From Azolla caroliniana (lineage: Eukaryota; Polypodiophyta), in contig JBHGNT010000017.1 in assembly GCA_043228905.1 (NCBI GenBank), forward strand, positions 6,014,001 to 6,078,000: 64,000 nucleotides of DNA. Reading direction: 5' to 3'. The notes beneath the pieces are model-generated. The model was not told where the DNA came from. It saw nothing but the letters and a program-made list of their open reading frames with translations, and did not search any database. Shown piece by piece: positions 32,004 through 43,305 of the stretch. Within the stretch, counting starts at the first letter, position 1; each line of letters begins with the position of its first letter. The translations under genes and the position numbers were made by a program.

Positions 32004-35000
32004 TCAATTGATGGAAGATTTTCGGTTCCAAGAGAGGTAGTTCGTGTCACCAAGTGGCCTGTTTTTAACACATACACACACAACAGATATTGAAAGTTTT
32101 GCATATACACCTGTGTTTTGTACAAAATAATGAATGACATCTACAGAAACAATAAGAGCTTTACCTTGGATTTTTCCAATGAACAAGGAAAAAGATGAGG
32201 GCTAATAAAATGCAAACAGATCCGACTGCAATGTAGGCTATACCCAGAAAGTCATTTTTCCCACCCAACCAGCTCGTTGTGGACAACACCAGTTTCTTTC
32301 TTCCCCCAAAGCTATATGTGTTGTAAACATTGTTAATGAGGATATCCAATTGAGTGTTAACAGCTAAATCTTGCTCAATCCTTCCGTAAAGCTTTCGAAA
32401 TGTCGGTAAAGCTGCAGTTCTCATCCACACGATGAGATCTTCGTGTTCACTCAACTGGGGAAAATCAACAAAACCATACTTAAGTTCAAATGAATTTAAT
32501 TCAAGTCTTTGAAAATCTGTAGCTTCCAGATACTCCTAGTTAATGCACCAAGTCTTCCTAATCTCCAAATCCATAGATCTTGACCTTAGAAAATATGTCC
32601 ATGGTAAGACAAAACAAAATTCCATGTTAAGTACATACCGGTATATTCGGATCCAAACTGGCACCTCCAATCAGAGACCCATTTTCAGAACGATTCAAAT
32701 TGTTGGGAAAATTCTTAGGATAAACATCCCCTCCAAACTTATGTTCACGATCACTTTTCCAAGAAATTCCAGTCTTGTTGATAACAAGCTGTTGGCCACC
32801 AGTTGTCACTTTGTAAGTGTCATTAAACAAGCTCCATGCTATTAGACCACATGGCACAATGGGTTGGTCTCCCAGTGTTTGTTCTGGTTTGCAAGCAGTT
32901 GTTTCAGACGAATTCGCATCCAACAATTGCGGATCGCTTCTACTTTTCACATATCTGTACAACTAGGTGTTAAAGTAGAAATGTCATCCATTTACCAGGC
33001 ATCTAAATACAACCTTTTGAATTTGGTTACAAATAGGTAGTTTCACCTGTTGCATATGCAGTTGGTGTACAGTAAAGAGAAATGATATTAAATACATGAA
33101 AATTATATAGAATGTATGCTAATTAATGTCCAACAAAAGCCTTTCAATTCAAGTCAGCAAAACAGGTCAAACAACTATAACCAGACATGAAATCCAAAAA
33201 TACAATGACCAGTTCAGTTCAATACCGTCGATGATTCTGATAAAAATTATCCAACTGGTAGTATACATATACTGGGCTCTTCATAAGTTTTGGAATCTGA
33301 AGTCAAAAGCAGTTTTTTTTTTACTTACCAATGTCAATATTATAATGTGAAAATATATGAAACTGATATGGAGCTCACGATTAGAGTTCTGCTGCAACTT
33401 TTGTTTGTGTTTATATCCTGGATAAACTGAACTCTTTGTTCATTGTCTGAGTAAGTAGCAGGAATACAGGCTGTCTGATACTCATCCACAACTTCAACCA
33501 CCTATAATAAACCATCCAAATAGTCTCATACCACCGAACCATCTCAATAGTTCTTATCAGAACACTGCTAGTCAGATGAGGCTCTGCCTAGGAGTATGTT
33601 CAAAACTTCAATGCATTTAACTCATCCAAAGTGAAGTTTGGCACCATTTTGATGCACAAGCATGTTTTGTGGCTTAAATTGGTAAGATATATATGCTTAC
33701 ACTCCATGAAGCAAGTAATGATGTAACTCCTATAGGTATAAAGATAACTCCAATCACCATGAAAATCATGATAACCTGAAATTAAACACAGCAAGAAGTC
33801 TTTGGTCATGTATGGTTGTTTTGAACTATAAAACCAATACTCAAACAATTTATGGGGAGGCCAAACACATACCCATCCTGGTGTTAATAAAGGCTTGCAA
33901 GCAGGCAACTCCTGCTGTGTGAATGCAGAACCTGCAAAGAATGACACAAACGAAATAAGAGAATATCTTCCTTGAATAATCCAAAATAAATTTCTAAGAA
34001 ACATCTTAACTTCAAAACAGACAATAAAACATTTGAAACCGTTCACTATACAAGTTGGAAACAGTGTGTGAATGTATATTTACAAGGTGTTGTAACTATT
34101 GATACAAATGAATGTAATCATAAAGTTTTGCATGCAACAACTCCTTTTCATTCATCTCACATGTTGAAACTCATGTCCATGTTAAAAATTAGACAGGTCC
34201 TTTGACTAATTCTTTGTCTCTTTGAAAAGTCGTCTCCAATATAAAATTTTGAATTATACAAATAAGTTATCACATAAAACCAGCATTTCCTTAGACTTAG
34301 TAGGAATATATTGAGCAGGGACTTATAGGAGATCCATGTCATAAGCATTTCTTATATGGAAAACTTGAGGCGTAAGGGTGAATCAATAAAGTAAAGTTCT
34401 AACCAATTTCGATATTTTATGCACCAGATGTCTTTGGCCCTCGTAGAAACTATAGCATCACCTCAACGAACAATATATGCAACAGATTTCATAAGCATTT
34501 CTTATATGGAAAACTTGAGGCATAAGGATGAATCAATAAAGTAAAGTTCTAACCAATTTCGATATTTTATGCATCAGATGTATTTGGCCCTCGTAGAAAC
34601 TATAGCATCACCTCAACGAATAATATAGTTGAGCAAAAACCTTACAAAGAGATTCGTGAAAGACTCTTATCATTGAAAAACATGGGACATATGAATGAAT
34701 AAAAAATTAGTTGGGATGATGATAACAGAATGGGGCAGGAGATGTGTTGGCATCACATATAGAGCAGTTTCACAGTAGTCTGTTAACTCTTAAATATAAG
34801 CTCTTACCTCTTACGTAAAGAGAATCAAAGATTCAAAATGAACCTATGAACCCTTCATGTCATACAGAAGCTAGAGGCTACTCTTTTTTGGGGATTTTAC
34901 AAAATGTTTTACGTAAAGAGAATCAACGATTCAAAATGAACCTATGAACCCTTCATGTCATACAGAAGCTAGAGGCTACTCTTTTTTGGGGATTTTACAA

Positions 35001-35113
35001 ACTGTTTTACATGGATCTTGCACATTAACAAAACGAATGAGAAGAAAATACTGACTTTTTGGCCGCTTTGAAATTTTCTTTGTAGTTCCCTCATTACTGC
35101 TGGCTCCCATCAT
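32004..35113 (-). CDS. ALIS: ALA-interacting subunit (CDC50/LEM3 family), 8 coding exons, 348 residues
   Basis: Beta subunit of P4-ATPase phospholipid flippases; it escorts the ATPase from the ER and is needed for lipid flipping. Exons on the minus strand: 35,113-35,056; 33,931-33,873; 33,775-33,701; 33,501-33,379; 33,296-33,226; 32,954-32,639; 32,454-32,165; 32,058-32,004. All introns are GT-AG and all phases agree, giving 348 residues (Arabidopsis ALIS1 is 350). Visible features: SKRPKSSAFTQQELPACKPL at the N-terminus; membrane span 1 in exon 3 (VIMIFMVIGVIFIPIGV); extracytosolic CIP, SCSRTLI and NHRRYVKSRSD; PCGLIAWSLFNDTY; N-glycosylation sequons (NKS, NDT, NKT, NRS, NGS); WMRTAALPTFRKLYGRIEQD; KLVLSTTSWLGGKNDFLGIA, then membrane span 2 and NYLSWNR near the end. 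No stops or frameshifts. The start ATG at 35,113 is followed by a second ATG. Intron 1 (1,124 bp) has two tandem duplications. Confidence 0.95.
34340..34639. repeat. 150-bp tandem duplication in ALIS intron 1
   Basis: CATAAGCATTTCTTATATGG starts at 34,340 and again at 34,490. The two units are nearly identical through CACCTCAACGAA.AATAT. Confidence 0.95.
34811..35006. repeat. 98-bp tandem duplication in ALIS intron 1
   Basis: TTACGTAAAGAGAATCAA starts at 34,811 and again at 34,909; the units differ at only one or two bases and end in GGGGATTTTACAAA.TGTTT. Confidence 0.95.
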
Positions 35114-35284
35114 ATTCAGCTTAAGATGGAAGGTAAGCAAACACTGTTGTGTTCAGTCAACTGTTCGAAATAACGATATAGATAGTTATGATATCATTAA
35201 GAAATGAACATTTTCAGCATTAAAATTTCCATTCGTGCAATAGAAACTTCATTGAATAATTGGTTGCCAACCCTACAATTGTAT

Positions 35285-35665
35285 TTGTTCAGTCCATAAA
35301 CTTTGCAAAGTCAAAAAGACGGCTATAGTAGTGATATTTACGGATCTCATCATACCACTTATAATGGGCAAATGTGGCCAACCTTTTGGTTGTATCTATT
35401 ATTCTGTAAACTTGTAAATAAAATAGAAAAGTAACATTAGTAAGATATAACAATCTCACACAACCACTTATAATGGGCAAATCTGGTGATGAATCTCAGC
35501 AATGATGAATATCTTATATAAGAACCATAAAAAAGTATCATATGATTGCATTTGTATTCATTCTTCCATAAACTTTGGAAAGAAAATGGAAATGCAACGT
35601 TCATGTGTTTGGGGACCTCATGAAGCCACTTATAATGGGTAAAACCTGGCGATGCATCTCGTCAA
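35285..35665. repeat. Three degenerate copies of a CCACTTATAATGGG repeat upstream of ALIS
   Basis: CCACTTATAATGGGCAAAT occurs at about 35,357 and 35,464, and CCACTTATAATGGGTAAAA at about 35,629. Each follows a CCATAAACTTTG-like segment (35,295; 35,404 weaker; 35,566). The units are about 107-165 bp apart. The block lies in the upstream region or a 5' UTR intron. Confidence 0.75.
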
Positions 35666-35923
35666 ATACACTGAATGAGATGAAGAAGAAGTACAAAGCA
35701 TAAGAACCTTACATTGCATCATTGGGTGACCCAAAACCCTAAACAACACAGGTTTCATTCCATCAAATTTTGCAAACGAAACACAAGTCGATGTTAAAGT
35801 GAAACGGACATTTCTCCATAAAAGGATTATTGCAGATTAACAAAGAGATGTGAAAAAAACAAAAACAAAAAAAAAAATCCAGCGGGAGACAGAAGCAAGG
35901 CAACATCTGTGCAGAAAATTTAC

Positions 35924-36000
35924 CTGATGATGCGATGACGGCGAAGGTGAGTTCCTATTCCTGCAGCAAATTTCCCAACAGAGTCAAGAAAATGTGCGAT
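35924..36000 (-). other. Possible non-coding first exon of ALIS
   Basis: On the minus strand CGTCATCGCATCATCAG is followed by GTAAAT at 35,923, a good donor site. The acceptor would be TTAAG just before the ATG at 35,113. This would make 35,114-35,923 a 5' UTR intron. Proposed from splice signals only. Confidence 0.35.
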
Positions 36001-36169
36001 CTGGTCTTGGTTTTCTACATGATAATCTAGTTTTTATTATTGTTATCAGTATTCCAATTAAAGGTCAAGCATGTGACTTCTCTGTGTCATCGTGGGCGGC
36101 CCAGACGCCAAAGTCATCATGTGATCTCTGAGAACCTACCTACGTTTCATACGGCTTGGCTCAAGCTTA

Positions 36170-36365
36170 ATCAAGCCGTTAAACCGTTTAAAAAAAGGCA
36201 AGGCTCAAGCCGAACCAAACCGTTTTGGGCCAAACCGGTTAGACTTAATTGGTTTAGCCACCAACCTATTTGGTTTAAGTTTGAAACTTCCAAACCGGTT
36301 AAGCTTTTAACCGGTTTGGTTTCGGACAAGGCCAAACCAGTTAAGGTAAAACCGAACTATTGCCA
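36170..36365. repeat. Cluster of AACCGGTT palindromes
   Basis: AAACCGGTT occurs at about 36,232 and 36,292 and AACCGGTTTGG at about 36,309. They are interspersed with AAACCGTTT, AATTGGTTT and AAACCAGTT variants. AT-rich low-complexity DNA made of near-palindromic CCGGTT words, with no ORF. Confidence 0.6.
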
Positions 36366-36389
36366 ATTCCTACATAAATGTAGCCTTTG

Positions 36390-36820
36390 AGTCGAATCGA
36401 GACCTCCCCCCCCCCAAACTGGTAGAATACTGACTGAATGTTTTCTTCAACCATCAACATTGATTGCAGGTCGAAGAAGGACGATGGCTTCTCCCGGGTG
36501 CAAATCACCATCCAAATTGGCCCGTACTGTTGTGCTAGACCACCAAGGCAGATCTGGAACATCTCGTCTTCGACCACCGTCACGTTGATGGACCCGAGCG
36601 CATCGCAAATCTCCTTTATTTTGGTGGTATAGTCGGTAATTGACATGTTTCTTTGTCGGATGTTGTTGAGCTATTGCTGGAGCTGCAACTTATGGGGTGT
36701 GGTACTGGCAGTGAAAATCTTTTTGAGATTTTCCCAGGTCTCCTTGGAACGTGCAAGACATTCTTGATGTAGGTTTGGTTGCCCTCTTCACCGAATGGGA
36801 CAATCTGTGACACTATGTGC
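36390..36820 (-). pseudogene. copia gag fragment
   Basis: Minus-strand piece related to the Gags of E and D: KLQLQQ.LNNIRQRNMSITDY, then TTKIKEICDALGSINVTVVE, then SSFFDLQSMLMVEEN. Here the position that is TAG in D and E is CAA (Gln). It has its own stop within LQQ.LNN. Lies tail-to-tail with the plus-strand copia fragment that follows. Confidence 0.8.
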
Positions 36821-36830
36821 TGAATATGTT

Positions 36831-37653
36831 ATACAAGTTCGGCAAGACTAAATGCCAACCGGTCTCGACACCCCTGGACCGGAATCTCAAGCTGCATCCT
36901 GACTCCAAACCGACCTGGAACGAGAAACGGTTCTGACAAATTGTCGGAAGCCTAATTTATCTTACTATCACCCGACCTGACATCAGCTACCCTGTCGGGG
37001 TGATCAGTCAGTTTATGCAGAAGTTGGTCGTCGAGCACCTTCAGTGCGTGCATCGACTATTGAGATATGTGAGCGACACGAAGGATCAGGGATTATTATA
37101 TCAACACTGTATAACTGAAAAGCTAGTCGGTTATAAAAATGCCGATTGGGCCGGTGATGCTTCGGATCGTCGGTCCACTTTCGGTTATATGTTCTCTCTT
37201 GGCAGCGGTTGTTGTGTGGAGTAGCAAAAAGCAACCAATGGTGGCTCTATCGAGCACATAGGTTGAGTATCGGGGCGCTACCATCGCCACTTGTGAAGCT
37301 ATTTGGCTTCAGTGGTTGCTGCAAGACCTCTGGATTGAAGTACCGATTCTGATCTGGATCTATTGCGACAACATGAGTAGTATGCAACTTGCCAAAAATC
37401 CCATGTTTCATGCTCGCACGAAGCTCATTGAGGTGCATTACCACTTTGTGCGCGTTTGGGTCCTCAACGTTGAAGTCGAACTTTGGTATGTTCGAACGGA
37501 TCGACAAGTTGTCGACATATTCACGAAGGCCCTCAGAACCGACATGTTGCAACACTTTTCGAAGATGCTTGGTCTTAAGCATCTCGACGTGCAATTGTCG
37601 TGGAGATTTCCGGCCATGGTGAGAAAACCGGGTGAGAACGAATAAAATGGCGA
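36831..37653 (+). pseudogene. copia RT end and RNase H fragment
   Basis: Plus strand: VSTPLDRNLKLHPDS, then GSLIYLTITRPDISYPVGVI (end of RT), then LVGYKNADWAGDASDRRSTF (RNase H, matching the YTDSDWAG motif), the degenerate SSKKQPMVALSST, EYRGATIATCEAIWLQWLLQ, and NPMFHARTKLIEVHYHFVR. One frameshift near 37,223 and a stop in the ST.VEY motif. An LTR-like sequence follows at 37,654. Confidence 0.88.
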
Positions 37654-38200
37654 TGTGCAACGTTTGCACATCAATATCCAGAAAATGTAAATATTTATGA
37701 GAAAGGAAACGGAACTAGAAGGTGTTGAAGTGCACTAAGGAGTTAGTCAGAGGTACGTGTGATGAGTACTTTAGTGTACATCACACGTTTAGTAGGTACT
37801 GGGGTGGGAGTTAGAGGAGAGTTAATGTAACACTCCCTAGAATCGAGGCAAATATCTTCCTCTGAAAAGGAGGAGAATATTTGGCCTCTCACATTGTAAT
37901 GTCCCTCCTTCCTCGAGCTATAAAACGAGGGGAGGGTTCCTTGTTAAGGGGTTCCCATTTTCTTTAGTTCCCTGTTTTGTTTGGGTTCTAATTTTGGGGT
38001 TTAGGTTTTCTTTGTCTTTTGTTTATTAGGGTTTGGGGGTTCCGTTTGGTGTGTTTAGGTTTTAGTTCGGTTGGAACTCGTAAGCTCCAAGGGTCTCGGT
38101 TTCTACTCCGTCTTTTGCACAAGGCCTCCACTTGCGACGAGTCCCTGAGCTCCCCCCGACTGGAGGCTTGCATGCAGACATCTGTTGTATCTAGTCCTTT
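37654..38200 (+). repeat. copia 3' LTR-like block
   Basis: Starts TGTGCAACGTTTGCACA after the RNase H tail, as in element D at 20,473. It contains GCTATAAAAC at 37,919, a plausible TATA box. The right boundary is not resolved. A (CT)n run at 38,351-38,376 separates it from the LINE. Confidence 0.5.
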
Positions 38201-38389
38201 TTGTCCAGCTCAAAGCCGGAGATGTAAATTGTTGCTCGTGTAAATACATATTGAGTTGTGCATAACGATGTCTTTGTTGGTGTCGAGTGCGATTCTTTCT
38301 TTCCGGTTGTTGTATATCGGAAGCGTGTGTTGAATAAGTGTTACCTTTGTGTTCTCTCTCTCTCTCTCTCTCTCTCTTCGAGTATTAAT

Positions 38390-40030
38390 GGAGGAAAGTC
38401 GCCTTAGAGGTAAAGGTTTATATTGTTGCTTTGTAGACTTCAAGAAAGCTTTGGTATGGTACCTCGTGAGCATCTTTGGAGGCGAATGGAAGAACTTGAG
38501 GTGCCAAGTGAATATATGCTTGCAATTTCCCGAATTTATGAGAAGGTTATATGTTGTGTGCACATGAGAGATAAACTTTCAGATTTTTTCAAAAGCACTA
38601 TTGGTGTTAAGCAAGGATGCCCACTCTCACCAACACTATTTGGTCTATGCATTGATGAATTGGAAGAAATCGTTACCAAGTTTTCAAAGGAAGAATGTGT
38701 TGAAGAAGTTGCCATTGGGAATGTTGTGATTATGCTTTTGCTATATGCAGATGATGTACTGCTTTTTGCAAATACTTTAGGAGATGCACAAAAGCTTATG
38801 AAGGCATTGGAATTTTTTTGCATGCATACTAAATTAAGTGTCAATAGCTCTAAAACAAAGATTATGCTTGTGAAGAGCCAAAAAAGAGATAAACCATGCA
38901 TTATGTACAACAACGAGTCACTTGAATGTGTGGAAAGCTTCAAATATCTTGGCCTTGAAGTTCCTTCAAATCATAGATGGAATGAATGTGCTACACGTCG
39001 CTTAGAGGCGGGTAAGTGAGCATACTATGCATTTGAGAACACATGCAATCTTTGAGATATTAAGTGTTGGGTCCTCAAGAAATATCTTTTCGACACTTTG
39101 GTGACACCGGTTCTTCTCTATGGGGTGGAAGTATGGGGCGGTAGCATCCCTAAATCTATGTGGAAAGAGTTTGAAAATGTCCAAAAACATTTTCTTACAA
39201 AGTTTCTACAAGTTAAGAAACAAACGCCCTACACCCTCCTCCTTGAGACAGGATCGCTTCCCATTGAAATCATGGCCATGGAAAGGGTTGTTGAATACAT
39301 GCTTAAGGTTAAAAAAAGTCCCTCACATCGACTTCCTAGAATTGCGTGGGAAGCAAGCAAAAAGATCCAAAAGACGCATAAAAGCAAAATTTTGTGTTCC
39401 GGTTGGATGCAAGATATAGAAAAATGGTTTGGTAGATGGGATGCGAGACACTTGCTTCATGATGCATCATTAGATTCCTCTGTAAATGAGGCCTTCTTGC
39501 AACGCCAATGTATCATGACATGGGACAAATGTGGAGGCTCACGCTTCACACATTATACTACACATGTTGCACCTAACTACAAAACCATATTCTTTGCGGA
39601 ATAGGGAAATCGTACACATTGATACATGTTAGAGCCCATACCGTTATCTGCCATTCGAACCATTGCTTCCATGCCACTTAGCTCACATGCATTGCGATGT
39701 GAAATAGGGCATTGGGGCACAAGTGACGAGAGTGGTCGGCTATGCATAGTTTGCCCTAAACAAGTTCGCGAGTCTAAGTATCACACTTTGATACAATGCT
39801 CTGCCTTTGATCACATTCGACCATGCTTTCCAAATCTCTTCGACCGAGCCCAATCTTTGCATGAATTCCTCTCACAACCACAATGTGCACTCTCGATTGC
39901 AACATTCATTGGTAAAGTTCTTGAACATTGAGAGTCACTACTCACTTTCACACGTATCACGTGAAATGTAATATTTTTTGGTCTCATAGGTCATATTTGA
40001 CCTCCAAAGACGATAATATAATCTATCTAT
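38390..40030 (+). pseudogene. 5'-truncated LINE with RT and zinc-finger tail
   Basis: Plus-strand non-LTR retrotransposon ORF2 C-terminal half. One frame (38,423-39,931) is open apart from stops near 39,009, 39,054 and 39,602. RT motifs: CRLQESFGMVPREHLWRRM, then GVKQGCPLSPTLFGLCIDEL and the intact active site LYADDVLLFAN (about 38,740), then ESFKYLGLEV. The C-terminal zinc-finger-like segment is CIVCPKQVRESKYHTLIQC. It ends in a short TATC repeat at about 40,022. The 5' end is truncated and frameshifted near 38,440. Typical dead LINE copy. Confidence 0.85.
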
Positions 40031-40086
40031 CTATATATCTCTCGTTCGGTTGTCTCCAAAAACACTCCGGTCGGTGTCACAGACTT

Positions 40087-40584
40087 TGTTACCCGTTCCT
40101 TTGGGTGAACACCTTCGATAGACCTGTGACTATCGGTATCTAAGGGCATGGTACATGAAGGCTCGTAACAGAGGCGTCGTGAGGGAGAAAATGATCAGAG
40201 ATAAAACACTAGCGAGATCTTGATAGGCGTGGGCGGCGCTGAAATCATAAGTATGAGCCAAAGCACAGACACATGGAGCAAAATGTGCACAAATGAGATA
40301 TATTACTGCAACACCAAAAGGATTACAGAACACGGCCTACGGCCGGTGACCTTACAGGATTATCTAGTTACGATGGACTAAGCTAGTGCTTCCGCCTATA
40401 TTTTTCTCCCCCCCCCTCTCTGAGGTACTCGACCTTGTTTAAATAACGTTTCCCCTAATACACCGCCGAGCCATCGGTGGCCCGTGATACTCGGACTCGG
40501 CGCTCGCTGGCGTTCTTTCCTACTCGGTTACACTACCGCCATTTGCTAATTTGCTAATTTTACATTTCTGTCCTCTGGACAACA
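40087..40584 (-). repeat. 3' LTR of gypsy H
   Basis: 498 bp, TGTTACCCG...GGACAACA. About 97% alike to 47,292-47,790 by eye. Contains a C-run at about 40,408 and a palindromic CGGCCTACGGCCG at about 40,334. Confidence 0.93.
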
Positions 40585-40693
40585 CCTGGCACGCCCGTGG
40601 GACAGGACCTTGTCCGTCGGACCCACGACTTACAAAATACTAACAACGTTACAAAAATTGCCTTTAGGCGTGATCCTCCTTTCATTCCTCTTC

Positions 40694-41654
40694 TCAGATG
40701 TCGAGGATGTTTTCGGGGTCCGGGGTGGTGGCAGGGTGGTCTGGTTGGACTGTCGGTGCGGGGGGTTGAGTTTGGTCCGAGGGTGTCATATCCTCTCGGG
40801 CGTCCGTCTCAGGTGCGACCGATTCTTCTGGTGGTGGTGTGGGTTCGAGGGCGCTGACCTCTACTTTGACTGGATCTGGTACCGTGTGGGCGTCCTCAGG
40901 AGGTCTGTTGGCTGGGGCGAGTTCCTCCTTCGCCTGTGATGATTCCCCAATCGACTCTGTTTCCTTCATACGCGCTGATGATGATGGCTGCCTTGTTCTG
41001 CGGCATGCTTGTCGGGTTCGTATGCACGAACGCATACTCCATCAATATACGAGCAATCTCCCCGAAAGCTCTATTGGGACCGCCATACGTGCGATATGCC
41101 TTCCCTAAGGCTGAGTACTGACCGAAGTACTCTTTCAGCTTCGATGCCGGGGGTATGTTGACCTCATGGTCCCCTCCCCGTTGTAGGTCCAAAGCAGCCC
41201 GAAGCACGTTGTTGGTGATGGCTTCGAGACAAATACGTTTAGCCACTCCTTGGGCATCTGGGTGCGCGGGGGCATCGATGATCTTCAGGAAACCACCCAT
41301 TCCTCGTTCCTAGAGCCAGGTGCAGGTTTCTGTTGAAGCGGTAAGAGGCATGGTGGAGATGGAGACAGGGTTTGACTGTGTGGAAGAGTGAGGAAGAGTG
41401 ATGAGGCGAGGGTGAGATAGAGGAGGAACATCAGGAAGGGGAAGCTCGGTAGAGGGGCTATGAAAGAGGGCTTGAGAGCAAGAGCGTTTAGAGCTATGAG
41501 AGCGAGAAGGGGCTTTTGAGCTTGAGAGTGATGGAGGTTGGAAGCGATAATGAACTTCTATGTATGTGTTGCGTTTTGGAAACGGTTTTAGTAACTTACT
41601 CCTAGGGTTTTGTGCCCGAAGCGAATCCTGAAGATTCTGAGTCGTGGGTGCCAT
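40694..41654 (-). pseudogene. Extra ORF of gypsy H between integrase and 3' LTR
   Basis: About 320 codons on the minus strand starting at ATG 41,654 (MAPTTQNLQDSLRAQNPRSK). There is one in-frame stop at 41,310 and a frameshift near 40,930. The central part (GGFLKIIDAPAHPDAQGVAK, then NIPPASKLKEYFGQYSALGK) looks globular. The end is acidic and proline-rich (TPPPEESVAPETDARED). No membrane span or signal peptide is evident, so it does not look like an envelope protein. Tat/Athila retrotransposons often carry an additional ORF here; its function is unknown and I do not recognise a domain. Confidence 0.6.
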
Positions 41655-41862
41655 AATAAGTGACTAGCGCCACGTGTCCTGAAGGTGAGTGGGGTGCTTC
41701 GAGTGCTTTGCATGTGCTTAAATAGGTACTAAATGAGAGGTGGCTAAGGGGTGCTCCTAAATTGTGGGTGCCTAGGTGGGTGGTGTAGGTGTAGCTAATC
41801 GGCGGCTAAACTATGGTTAATCCTACCTACTTATTAATTTCAAAAAGGTGGGTGAGTCCTTA

Positions 41863-43305
41863 TTAAGGGGGACACGTGGCCTCCTTCGTGGTGGTCTCCC
41901 GAAACTCGTTTGTGCCGTGTGGCTCGGTAAACGGGTTGGGTGGTGTAGTGCCTCGATATGGTTGAAGTCGAAAACCATTGGCCCAGCTTTTGACAGTGTC
42001 GCCGGCGAGTGTGCCGAGCTGGAACGTCCCGTTGAACTTGTCAATAATCCAGAATGGACTGGTCCACTGAAATCTTAATTTTCCCGGCATTGACCCGAGT
42101 CATGTTTGAAAAAGAAGAACCGGTTTGCCGATGGTGAGCTCCTTCTCCAGCTCGTTTCGATGTCGATCCACGAAAGCCTTGCGTTGTCGTTGGCGTAGTT
42201 CGAGCTGGGCCATACTCTCTATCCTGTCTTCGCCGAGTTCGAGGAGTTGTTCCAGCCGGTATTGCTTGGATTGGGCCTCGGGGAGCCGTGCTTTGACTTG
42301 AACTCGGAGGTTCGGGACTTGGAACTCGACGGGCATTATGGCTTCTAACCCGAACGCCATTCGAAAGGGGGTTGATTGGATGCTTGTTTTGAAAGTCGTA
42401 CGATACACCCACAACGTGCTCTGGAGTTTGTCATCCCAATCGGTCCTGTTTTCATTGACGATTTTTTTCAGTATGGTTTGGAGGATTTTATTGGTCGATT
42501 CCGCCAAGCCGTTCGCCTGCGGGTAGTATGGTGTGCTTTTCTTGTGCACCACCGTGTAGTGGTGTGTAAGCTCACGTATTATATGATTGATGAAGTGCCC
42601 ACCTTGGTCACTAACGAGCTCGATTGGGCATCCGTAACGGCACCAAAGATGCTCGTACACGAATTTAGCCGTGGATGCCGCCGTGTTGTCTCGGAGTGCC
42701 TTAGCCTCGACCCATTTGGTGCAGTAGTTCGTGGCAACGATAATATACCTATTCCCTATACGGGCCGCAGGTGGTTTGAAAGGGCCTACAAAATCCAAAT
42801 CCCATTTTTGAAATGGGTCCAACGGGAGAATCGGTTGGTGTGGCATCCGTGATTGTTCCATTGGTTGCCCCAATCGTTGGCACAAATCGCACTGTCGGCA
42901 AAACTCGTGAGCATCTTTCTTCGTTGTCGGCCACCACAATCCGCTTTGCCAAACCTTCCTTGCCGTGGAATCCCCGGCGTAATGTCCCCTCGCTACTCCC
43001 TGGTGGGCCTCCTGAAGAACGACGTTCTTCTCGAAATGCCGAATCGCTCGGCGCCATATGCCGTCCGAGCCTTTGTGGTAAAGAATGTCCAAGACGAGGC
43101 AAAAATTCCAGCTGCGTACTGCTAGGCGTTTCCTCGCGTCAAGGGGCATGTGCTTGGGAGGTAGGCCGGTACTGAGAAAATGGGTCATCTTAGTGACCCA
43201 TTCATCTTCGTTATCATTTGGCATCGTGGTTAGGTTAAATAAGCTAGCATCCGGTAAATCATCGTACGTTTTTTCTGCCGGTTCCCCTGATTCAAGACGG
43301 CTCAA
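41863..43305 (-). pseudogene. gypsy H integrase
   Basis: The main 401-codon frame (42,100-43,305) includes the H2C2 zinc domain (HQGVARGHYAGDSTARKV, then CRQCDLCQR) and catalytic D in WDLDFVGPF, D in LVSDQGGHF and E in ANGLAESTNK. IPTR-like and tail segments follow (WVYRTTFKTSIQSTPFRMAF). After a stop at 42,100 the frame continues with the integrase C-terminus (WTSPFWIIDKFNGTFQLGTL). The catalytic residues are all present. Confidence 0.92.

Noticed and set aside
40597-41121. Plus-strand ORFs opposite the extra ORF of gypsy H
   Set aside because: Shadows of the minus-strand coding frame; GC-rich and without motifs.
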